DNA from: Rotaria sp. Silwood1
Taxonomy: Eukaryota; Rotifera; Eurotatoria; Philodinida; Philodinidae
Assembly: GCA_905250075.1 (NCBI GenBank)
Contig: CAJNOP010000002.1
Coordinates: 873,867-937,866, forward strand
DNA: 64,000 nucleotides
Reading direction: 5' to 3'
Shown here: piece by piece, positions 1 through 13,207 of the stretch
Layout: the number at the start of each line of letters is the position of its first letter
Numbering within the stretch: position 1 is the stretch's first letter
The notes under the pieces: model-generated
Told to the model about the DNA's origin: nothing
Databases searched by the model: none
The model's input: only the letters and a program-made list of their open reading frames with translations
Translations under genes and position numbers: made by a program

Positions 1-20
1 TAAAAATTTTATCTACATAC

Positions 21-2382
<2,362 letters not shown>

Positions 2383-4092
2383 TATTGTTTCTTTAATTTA
2401 ATTGGACAATGATTAATTACTATGTAGAATAATAGTGTTCCAATAATTTATTTTAAATATTAATGCTAGAAAAAAAAAATCAAATCAACCATTTTTTATA
2501 AGATACTTCATATTGTGTATAAAAATATCTTTTACGGAAAGTGACATAAGAAAAAGAACTATATATATATATATGGTTGTATGTATCGTGTGAAAGAGTT
2601 CTTCGTATATACACAATAATAACGATAATTGTTTGTAAGCAACCGCATGTATGTATAGATATGTCTATATAAAGAAAAAAAGATTTTTCTGGAGAAAACA
2701 CGTGTTAAGATGAATGTAGGTTGGTTGGTTAGTTGAATTCAGTAGATATTTAATTTGATTGGTTAAAAAATTAATCAATTAAAACTAGAGCGTAACTATC
2801 AAGGAGAAAAATGAAAATATTTTATATTTGAAAAGAAAAAGTTATTTTATAAAAGTTTTAATATTTTTCTTGATTTTAATTATATAAAAGATTAAATGAA
2901 TTGATTTTAGTTTTTGAAAATCAAGTTTTGAATGATATATAGCTTTTGGCAAAAATTGATGGTAACTTTTCGACTTTTATAGAAAGAACAGTAAAAAGAA
3001 GAATAATAAATACAAGCAAATACAAAATTCGTCGCTTTAGAAACATACTTTTTTTTTTTTATAATTTTTGTTTTTTCTTTTGAAAAGAAAAATAAAATTT
3101 ATTTTTTTTAATATAGTACATTTCTATCGTAAAAATGTCAAGGTCAATGATAACTTTATGATAAATCTATTTTTGATTTGATAAGGATGATTGTGGTTGA
3201 TATCATTTTATAACTCAATTAATGATTGTTATAAAGAGAAATTAATATTATTTATCAATCAATTCTATTTTTTGATATTACAATAAATTTTTTAACACTA
3301 TCAATTTGTGTATAGTTGACTTGTATGCATACAATTGACGTGTTTTATATATTGAATCTAGAACAATATTTTAGAGATAAAAAGCTTAATGATTTTAAAT
3401 ATCTACTTTAGCATTTATAAGACATACTCAACACGGCTAAAAAGTTTATCAAATTTTAAGAATTGCAAATAGCTGTTTAAAATTTTGTTTTGTTTTTATA
3501 AAACCGAAAACGTAAAAGTGTTTTTATAAACAGTTTGTTTGTCTTATATGTTTTGTAAGAAATATAATTTATATTATAAAAAGAATCTGAATTTTTTCAA
3601 AAAAAAAACAGAAACCTTTTCTTCTGTAAACGAAGAAATGAATACAATCCTTAATCAACTATTAACTTTAGTTGATCAATTCCGAATTAGTTCAAGCAAG
3701 TCAAAAACAGATTATAACTCGTAATTATCTAATTTTTCTTTTGTAAACAAAGCCCATAAAACTCCTATTACGATAAATACAATCGATATGAAACCTAAGA
3801 CAAAAAAAACAGAAGTTTTTAATATGTCAGATATTTGTCTATCATTATATCAACTTGTCTTTGATTTTAACCAATCCACTTATACTCACGAAGTATTGCC
3901 ATCATTATTTGCAAGTCGACACGCCTCAAATAGTTAAAGAAAGAAAAAAAAACGATGTAAAATATGTCCGTTGAAAAAAAAACACAGAAGCAAAGCAGAA
4001 AAATCAAAGTAACATGGAAACTGTTTAACTTTTTCTTTTTTAACATCATCTCTGTTTGCTGACATACATACGTACACAAAAACAGTAACAGT
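2383..4092. other. Intergenic, divergent region between TENT4 and the TIR-like gene
   Basis: AT-rich spacer between two divergently transcribed genes. It contains a short TA run at 2562-2574. A coding-looking reading frame at about 3638-3720 (begins MNTILNQLLTLVDQF) stops at a TAA at 3721-3723 and stays open in the same frame after it to about 3940. This may be the first exon, or a decayed armadillo-like first part, of the TIR-like gene: a donor at 3721 would join in phase to sequence just before 4093. I do not count it as established. Confidence 0.5.
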
Positions 4093-7000
4093 ATGTCGCA
4101 TGTTGCACACGAAGCTTGTGGTGTAGATGTGTTTCTATGTTTTAATCCTCAATCGAATCAATGTTCATCCGTAGCAACAATTATTAAACAACGATGTTCA
4201 AAGTAATAATCGAATAGATTTTTTAATGATGTTAATTTAATTATTTTTAAGGAGAGAAATTATTTATCAGGCATCGGATAATATTGATTTTACAATAAAT
4301 TGGTATGAATCCATACCAGTTCAAATTCTTCGTTCAAAAATATTTATACCAATTATTGATGAGCAATGGTATTCATCATTTTGGTGTTCATGGATGCTTT
4401 TATTTGCTCTTGTATGTAATCAAAACAATTTCTATCATACAATCTAATATGAGTTATTTGATTGAAGGAACATCAAAATCGTTATAGTCTTCCATTAATT
4501 ATGCCTGTGATTTTACCATCGTATGGTGAACGAGCATCAGAAGTACTTATTGCACAATTAACAAAAAATTATAAAGCAACCGTCATGCTTAGTGACGTAA
4601 GTGAATTTAGCTCAGTGTTTGAAACTATTTGTATTTAAAAGAAAAATTTTATCTTCTAAAATTCTCAGTTGGTATAGATATATTTTTGACACAACATATT
4701 GCTATACTTTACTGTTCCGGACTTCATGAGGGTGGAAAGCTTACTATGGTTCTGAATTGGATTGTGATAGACTAGCATATGTCTCTTATGCTAGTACGTA
4801 TCATGAATCTTCTGCTTTTATTATGGTGCGACAATATTTTTTGTGTTATGTTCTCATGTACTTTTCTTTCTTTGACCAGAGTCACTTTTCATGTTCAGAA
4901 CACATTGTTCTTAAATGGACTTCCTGGTCCTGAGGCTTTAATAATATTAATTTTTTGACACATTATATAAAAAATGCAAATTAAAGACTGACTATATAGT
5001 TGATAAGAAAATCATGAACATTTTCTTTACTATTGACATTTTATCTAGCGAGTAACCAGATGGAAACTTAGACTTCTCCCCTATAACAACGGTCACGTAC
5101 CGTTTACAAAGGAGCTCGAGTCTCCAGAAATGTCTATATGCGCAGCAAGCTCGATGCAAGATAACCAATATCAATACAGTTAATAAATAGCTTCTCGATG
5201 ATTTGTATTATAGAGATGAGCAAAATAAATATAACCTAAGAGATGTTTGTTGTATAACTATAATGCTCAGACTGAAATACGACTTCACAATTCATAGAAT
5301 CATTGTATTAATTTTTTTCAAGATGTGAACTAAATAAAACAGATGAATCAGAAATAACAAATGCAAAAAAAATGATGAAACAAGAGAAAGAGAGAGTGAG
5401 AGAATACAGTGGAAAAGACACAAAAATTAGAATAAAGAAGACAATGACAATACAGGTGGCGACACACTGTGCGGTTAACCCAGTTGCTTAACTGGGTTAT
5501 TTTTTTCCTGGTTGCACCATTATCTTTATCCGACGAAAGACACTATTGACAAAACGGGTTTTTTTTCTAAGCATCATTAGAGAACTTACGAGGTAACATT
5601 TTCAAGTAATCTCTAGGAGTTTTATTGCTAAAATATTGAATTTTTAGTAGGCTTGTCCCAGTTTTCAACCAATATCATACATTTGCATTTTGACCCAAAA
5701 TTTTACTCACATAAAGACCCCGATTAGGCTAGCCTGTAGAAAAATTTTTATTCCAGTTAATTAACTCAAACTGTCGTTTGAAAAAAACAAAATTATTCTT
5801 ATCTTATGAAAAATAAATATTGAAGTTTATAATAAAGTTTCTTGAATATGTTTGCTATTATGATTACTAATTATAAGTGTTTATATTTTTTTGTTTTCTT
5901 TCTCAACAAGTCTATAAGGTCAAATATAAAAGAATTGATAAGAAATAAACTAAATGCATACATCAGTACTTGTTTAAAAAAGATTATTTTCAAAAAAAAG
6001 TCGACATTATTTTATTTTATATTTTAGCATGAACCAATTGAACAATCACTTGAAGCATTTTTTAAACTTATTGAATTAACAACTCATACACCAGAATGGT
6101 TATTACAAGGATTAAAATCTAAACGACATGTTGATAATGAACGGCCACTAACATATGATGAACTTAGTTTTTTAAATGAAATGCGACATAAAGAAATAGT
6201 TCTTATGCGAGGTAGAATATAATTTTATTTCATCAAAAAAAAAGAGACAGTTTGTTTTTCAATTCTGTTTAAAGATATGTCATTACAACAAGAACGAAAA
6301 TTACCAACAACAAAAACACTTCTACATAATCAACATGTTGCATTATCAATGCCATATGATCAATTACCAGCATTTTTACTTTCAGCTATGTATCAAAATT
6401 ATCATATAACATGGTTTGATGTTGTTACTATTGATCGACAACATTATTTTACATTTATATGGAATGATAATCATTTATTTCAAAATCGTACATCAGTTAT
6501 GTTTTATAATTTAAATCCAGCACAATTTAATGAATTAACATTAAAAATGAATCGTTATCAATTTGATTTAATACATTTTGATGTATATCGTCATTCAAAT
6601 GAAAATATGCTTCGTTATATTTGTTTATATTTACGTCAAGATTTAACTAAATCATTTCATAAATTACGTACAGCTGTTATAGCAAATCGATGGTTGAATG
6701 AAAATAATCTTAATGCTATTAATATACGCCCACATTTATTATGTGGAAATTTATATTATTCTAATTTATTATCATCAAAAAGATCTAATCATAATAATCG
6801 TTATTATCGTATAAATTTAACTGATATTGAATTACTTGAAGAACATACAAAAGCATTAACAGATAATTATAAATTAATAGATTTAAAAGTATATCATTTA
6901 AATAATGGTGATTATAGATTTATAGCTATGTGGACAAATGAACAAGAAGGTTCATCCACTTTATATCTTGGTTTAACATATGATGAATTAGTTGAACGTT

Positions 7001-7104
7001 TAAATGAAAAACAATTACGTACAGCTATTATCACTAATTATGGCTTATTGGTTGATGGACAACAATGTTTTGCACTTGTTTGTAATCAATATGGTTCTGT
7101 TTGA
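4093..7104 (+). CDS. TIR-like domain fused to repeats resembling bacterial tandem repeat domain 1 (BTRD1)
   Basis: Five exons, 4093-4202, 4252-4411, 4468-4596, 6028-6211 and 6275-7104, join in phase to a 470-residue protein. The first 125 residues look like a TIR domain: DVFLCF as strand A, SKIFIPIIDEQWYSSFWC as the strand D/helix region, then LPLIMPVIL. At the place where enzymatic TIR domains carry the catalytic glutamate (the WCLxEL-type motif) this protein has WCSWML with Met85, so NADase activity is doubtful. Residues about 195-470 contain three to four degenerate repeats of about 45-50 residues, of the form LTxxELxxxxxxxxxNYKLIDLKVYHLNNGDYRFIAMW. This resembles BTRD1 repeats known from bacterial secreted proteins. 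Family assignments rest on motif recall. A 1431-bp intron (4597-6027) separates the TIR exons from the rest. An upstream exon at about 3638-3720 is possible. A role in innate immunity or signalling is only inferred. Confidence 0.7.
4597..6027 (+). other. Large intron of the TIR-like gene with small hairpins
   Basis: No coding exon was seen. Perfect inverted repeats occur at 4771-4779/4787-4795 (actagcata, 7-base loop) and 5476-5484/5491-5499 (taacccagt, 6-base loop, followed by a T run). Neither was matched to a known RNA or element. Confidence 0.45.
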
Positions 7105-10100
7105 TGAAATATTTTATTTTATTTTTATAAACATATATGTTACAGGAAGAAATTAAAATAATGTTTTTCGATTTATATTTTCAAACAAAAATTAAAGATT
7201 TTAATATCGTTTAAAATGAATTGAAGGTGAAGTAGAGAATAGATCCTCTATACACTTCAAGGAAGAAACAGCAGACTTCCGTCTTGAAGTCCTACAACTT
7301 TCTTAGAATTCCTCTGCTACAGGCATGACAGACATTACCGTAGATAAATAACGTGTCGTTATAATATATAAACCACTTCCTTGTTGCATTTCTGGAGGAT
7401 AAAGTAAAATGATGGTGAAGAAATGTGTTTCAAAAGAGATAGAATAAAACAATCCTCCTGTGATTAGCAAGAGCGGCTAAATCCTGTTTCCCATTTTAAT
7501 CTTGCAGGGATTGCACTAACAGCTTTTAATGCATGTTGAAGTCTGTTATTTCCCTCGTGATCAATCCTCAAGAAAAACACTATTTTAATTTCTCCTAAGA
7601 GAATTTTAAGCTAACATAGATTTGAATTTCTTCTGTAACATATGTACAAAAAAATAAATAAATAAATAGAAAATAGATATTAGCGAAAATGAAAATGTAA
7701 TTTTCAGGATGTCAAATTATTTTCTTTTGGGTTTTAGAAGCCTATCAATGATCAATAATAACTAAGATTCTCTTTCAACTTTAAATATCTTGAAGAGGCT
7801 CTGTTGTATTATATGTAAGCAACATCTATATTTGTTTGATTATTCGTACTACTTTCTTAAAGAAGTAAATGACTTATAAATTATTGACAAGATGCATTCA
7901 TGTAATATACTCAAAAACACATGATACTCTATTTGAAAATATGCCAAACTTAAATTATTGAGCCAAATACTACGTATCTAGTGTAACTAACTTAACAACA
8001 CGTTATAACATCGGTTAAAAACGAAATTTGAATGGAAAAAATATTTTAGTTCAATGTGAAAAAAATGAGTGGCAACATAATATTGATGTTTAGATATTAA
8101 TTAGAACAGATTGCGAAAGAAATAATTTTCTTTATTATGCACGGTCATGTTTCAAAAGCTGGCCGAAAAAATAAAATTTGACTATCTTTTGAATTTTTTT
8201 AATTTATCTACAATCCAAGTTCTTCAAAATTATATTCGAAGTACTATCGATACACTATTTGTGTCTATAAAGATTAGTATAAAGCTATTTTTAGTAACTA
8301 ACAAATTTGAATGGTCTATGGCTATGAAACTAAAATCACAAGCTGAATTCGAACTAATATAATTGTGGACATTTAAAAGTTTTATCTATTTGCTAGACTA
8401 CTATTTTCTTCAACTTTCTGAATTACATTTTTGATTGAATACAGAGCAACATTTTTCTGCCATATTCGATTTTAAGTTTTACTGAGAAATCATTCAGAAT
8501 TCTTAAGTGATTATTCATAAGGCTGTATTTGAGTGTTTACAAAAGAAACTACTTATTCGAAATTTGTCCAACAAAATTTTCAAACATTGATAAACAACTA
8601 GAAAATCCATTATTACGATAGCTTCAATTATTTGAGACCTATCTGTATTCAAATGATAAATTTTTAATAAAAATAACGAATGACGTCGATTAGGCTGTGA
8701 GTGTGCTGATAGGTTTTGGTGTGAAGACACGAATAATATCTGTAACAGAATTCAGATGCACACTTACCTACACCCTGTTACAGTGAGGAAAATGTTTTAT
8801 TTTAGCGACAGATTCTGTAATTCTAGTAGAAACTCAATGAAATCGGATTTTTTCTTACAGAAACTGTTTTATCTTTTGTCAATATTGATTATTCTAATAA
8901 AACAAATCTATTTGATAATAAGGTTTTTCCTGAATTAGCACGTCATTATGAATTAGAATTTAATATGAATCTTATGTCTAAATATTTGACTTGCTGATGT
9001 TTTAATACATGTAGTAAAATAATAAAAGTTCAAGGAAGTATACAAGTCAAATGAGGATCACCTTTAAAAGACATTGTTGTATATTTTAAGAAACTCAGAT
9101 ATAGACAGATGAATAATTACATTATCCGCTAAGTCGCTCAACACACCTATTAGACACAAGTTTTTAATACTTTGATCTTATCAAAAAAAAAAAACTTGTT
9201 CTTAATCGAAATAATTCTTTATCAATTCTGTTCAAATATGTGCACTCCTGTCTGATACCAAATCTATCCTCATCTTAGAATAGAAACTAAGCGGGCTTTT
9301 AGTTTGCTTTAAAAGATGAAAGTTAGAAGGTTAGCTGCCATTGCGTCCAACTTGTATTTATCTTGTAGCTACGCTGTCATTAACTTACGAAACAGAAAAA
9401 TGCTACACAATTGATATATTGAAATTTTCAAACTATGAGTCTCATTTACGGATAACTACAATAGTTAGCATGAAACCGAAGACTGATCGTGAATTCTGTC
9501 CGGATTCCTTACTACTCAGTAGACTAGTTAATGAGTTCTTTACACTATTTTTACCATCCACATATCCATATATGTCTTCAATACTTGAAACATCCTTATA
9601 TGAATACGAGAAGTTATACTTAATACAATATTTAACCTGATAAGTTGTCGAGCTTTGCTGAATTTAAAAGAAACTCGTATTAGAATGTAACGATATGACG
9701 CTGTGAAGTGATTTCAAAATAAAAATTTGCACACAATCTAAAAGGGAAACAAAATATATTTGAATTATCTAACTAGTATTAATATAAAGTAAGCTATTCA
9801 TTCCAAAATGATATTCTTCTTCTGGTGTGCGATCAAATATATATCTATGGTTCTATCTTTTGAAAGATTGTTTTCTTGTCACTTGTATTTATTCAAAAAA
9901 ATAGATCAATGATTATGCTACTTCTGGAGGAAAATACAGGTAAAATAAGATAATATTTCGAGCAATAGCACAGAATATATGATTAAAATATATCATAGGA
10001 TTTATACGAATTATAGGTGTCATCACATACCAGGTCTCTTCCTAACAGATGAATAGTTCAACTCTTATGAATGTTCTAACAATTGATATTAGACTAGTTC

Positions 10101-11974
10101 TCACTAATTTTGATTTCCGAACCCAATAAACGTACACTTTATATGAAGTATTATAAATTCTCAGCGAAGACTTTGCCAAATCTCTATTAAATTACTCAAA
10201 AATTAATATCATTTCGTTTCTTAACTGTTCATACACATCATGGAAGGAAACCTAACAGAATAATATAATCACATGTCTAATTCTTATTCCGCAGTTCTTC
10301 GATAATTATCTTTAAACAGTAAATATGCATGAGTACTATTCAGATTATGAAACAAATAAAGCGCAAACAGAACTATCAATCAATACTGAAAAGTAATGAG
10401 TTAATCTATTCATTTTCTTACGTTGTTTACTTTGCAATTTAATTACATACAACAAGCCTCTATTTGCCACAAAATAATGACCTTCGGACTGAGCTTCCAT
10501 TCTGTAGGAGGCTTACCACAAACAGTGTAGCTAACGATGTGAAATACTCCCAAAAGCCATATTCCACGCTTCACAATTTTATGCCGCGTTCGTTGTTGAC
10601 ATTTGGATTGATGTATTTATCTTTTTGAACATAAAATATGTGTTTTATTTCTGCATCAATTTAGTATTTTTATTTTCTGTCGAACTATAAAATATCAATT
10701 TTTTAAATATATAGCGAAACATTGATTGTAACCCTACCCTATCACCAGAAAAGAGAGTGCAAAGCACTCAAAGACAACTTCAAGCTCTTTCAGATCATTC
10801 GCAAAAACCTGGAAAGTATATCGATTGAACTTCTAACTGCTTTTAGTCTAAAAAAGACTAAATGATTAAATTTGAGTGGAATTTTTCTTTGAACCCACCA
10901 TTCCGCCTTCCGACCGAAGACACTATGGAAGTAAATAGCATCCCTTAAAATAGAAAGTGAGTTAAACAAAAATAGCTTCCATTTTAACAATTTCATACGG
11001 CGAACATAACTGTAGTGAAATGAATGGTATACATCTATTCAAACAAAGCTTCATATATTTTTCATCCAAAAAAGTGTTTTTTTTAGTTGTTCGCTTGAAC
11101 AATATTTTTCTCAAAAATATATACAAGTGCTGAATCATCATACCAATTCTATTTCTACAATTAGCTTATCATTCGCACTAAGATAAAAAAATTTTTGCAA
11201 CCTGGAGCAATTACGCAAATGAGCTGTAGGTGCTTCTTCACTACAAAAATGTTGGTTTTTCTCAACCTTCAACTTTTGGGATCTTCTCGAGCTTCTGATG
11301 GGAAAAAAGTTTTCTGTAGACATATTATTCATATATAGTCGAATTCATAGAATCAAGCTGCATCTGATCACACATAAAAATCAAAAACATCATAGCAGCT
11401 TGACTTTTCGTATTATATCTATCTTACGGAATTAAACATTGCATGAAGCAACAATTTATTTATTTTAAGAATCAAGTCTAAAATCGTTTGCGCTAATATT
11501 AATCGTATTATAACAATTTTATAATATTTTCATTATAGATTAACAATAATCGAGAATGAAACTAAATCCTTAACAGTAGAAGATAATCAATCATTTTGAT
11601 ATGATCTTTAAGAATGATTCTTATCAATTCATTTGTCTTTTGTCCTAATAAATATCTTTTTATGTTGTATGTGGACACTAGTTGAATATTCATTTCTCTC
11701 ATCGAAGATATAACATATACATAGAAATAAATAATCTTCAGTGACAGACAAACAAAACATGTTTTTTCTTAATTATATGTCGGCAGAAGACAAACCTAAT
11801 TCTTTCATTTACAATGTCTGATTTTCATGATATGAAATAGAATATCAATATTTACATATACACAAGCATATATTAACCGTATCATCGATAACATTCCGAG
11901 AAATTTTCTTATTTATTTGTTTTAGAAATCTAAATATTATTTCACTATTTATTATCTAAGAGAACAATCAAAAA
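7105..11974. other. Long intergenic stretch with no gene recognised
   Basis: About 4.9 kb of AT-rich sequence. Open frames in it are short, have no homology I recognise and no consistent splice structure. The first part (7105-7200) probably holds the 3' UTR of the TIR-like gene. Confidence 0.5.
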
Positions 11975-12846
11975 TAGGGGTGAGAAGTTATTGTTATTTT
12001 TTGTTATTAATACCAATAACCATAATAAAAAAAGTTATTGTTATCAATAACAAATAACAAAAAAGTTATTGTTATTAATAACAATAAAAAAAAAGTTGTT
12101 TGTTATTAATAACAAAAAATAATAAATAACTTTTTTTTCCGAAAAATCTTAGTTATGCTTTGTTACTACGTAAATGTATACCAGTTCTATTTGCTCATTA
12201 TTGTCCAATTGCTCGATGATGTTACTGACCGCAATCTCCATTAGATAGCCTATGACACTGAGAAAAATCCTAAAAAGATCTTTTAAAGTATCTTGCTCAC
12301 CTACAGGTAAAATTTACCAATCGATTTACGAGGAACGATTCCTCGATGCTCGATTACCTTTGACTTGATGTTTTGGTCAAATAAAAGTCTTTGCGAAATG
12401 AGATTCCAGGTGCCATTTTTCGAGTTATGATCTGTACAATCTTTCTAGACATTTTCTCATCTCCCAAAGCCTTATATGTGACCAACGCATCAAGTCAAAG
12501 ATAATTGAGCATTGAGGAATCGTTCCTCGTAAAGCAATCAGTAAATTTTGCCTATAAATGAGCAAGATACTTGAAAAGATCTTTTCAGATTTTTTCTCAG
12601 TTTCATAGACTATCTAATGGAGATTGCAGTCAGCAACATCATCAAGTAATCAGACAATAATGAGCAAACACAACTGGTATACTGCTACACAGTAACAAAA
12701 CATAACTAAGATTTTTTCGCAAAAAAAAAGTTATTTCTTATTTTTTTGTTATTAATAACAAACAACTTTTTTTGCTATTGCTATTAATAACAATAACTTT
12801 TTTTGCTATTGCCATTAATAACAACAACAATAAATTCACACCGCTA
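11975..12846. mobile_element. 872-bp hAT-type foldback element (non-autonomous, MITE-like)
   Basis: The element begins TAGGGGTGAGAA and ends TTCACACCGCTA, whose complement is TAGCGGTGTGAA, so the terminal inverted repeats match at 10 of 12 bases. It is flanked by atcaaaaa (11967-11974) and atcaaaag (12847-12854), an 8-bp target duplication with one mismatch, as expected for hAT elements. The arms are long: a GTTATTGTTATTAATAACAA-type minisatellite at each end, then about 300 bp of near-complementary sequence (for example ttagttatgctttgttac at about 12150 and its complement near 12690, and gaggaacgattcctc at about 12330 and its counterpart near 12512). No transposase frame exists inside. It would need a hAT transposase supplied elsewhere. 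Confidence 0.82.
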
Positions 12847-12951
12847 ATCAAAAGTAATGAGAAAAAAAACAAATAGCAATGATAAATAAGTCGAGATCCA
12901 TCATTTCCTTAGTCAAAATCCAAAACGTACAAAGAAGCCAACACATAAATC

Positions 12952-13207
12952 ATGAGTTCAACACAAAAAGGTAAGTTTATTAACAGTAATCTTTTTTGGA
13001 TATAATGAGTAACTATGGTTAATAGATAAAAAGATAGTACAAGCAGCTGCTATCGCCAATGCTCATCGAAGTGGTCAAGACACACCAGATACTGATCCAC
13101 GCAAGCAAGCCGATAGAGAAAATGAAGGTCGACTTTCAGGTGATCAATTTACGATTGCTGAAACTCCTGCTTTTCATATATATCCAACAGCTGGAACCAA
13201 GAAATGA
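12952..13207 (+). CDS. Small hydrophilic protein of unknown function (66 aa, two exons)
   Basis: Exon 1 is 12952-12970 (six codons plus one base, donor gtaagt); exon 2 is 13026-13207, after a 55-bp intron ending in tag. The protein starts MSSTQKDKKIVQAAAIANAH and continues with RSGQDTPDTDPRKQADREN and a conserved-looking tail ending HIYPTAGTKK. It is charged and has no signal peptide or membrane segment. Codon use and splice signals fit the neighbouring genes. I do not recognise the family. Its composition is reminiscent of small hydrophilic stress proteins, but there is no motif to claim that. It begins only about 100 bp after the foldback element, so its promoter may lie within or beside that insertion. 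A polyadenylation-like aataaa lies near 13363. Confidence 0.6.

Noticed and set aside
8147..9640. Several open frames of 60-100 codons in the 7-12 kb region
   Set aside because: No domain, signal peptide or splice partner; consistent with chance frames in AT-rich DNA.
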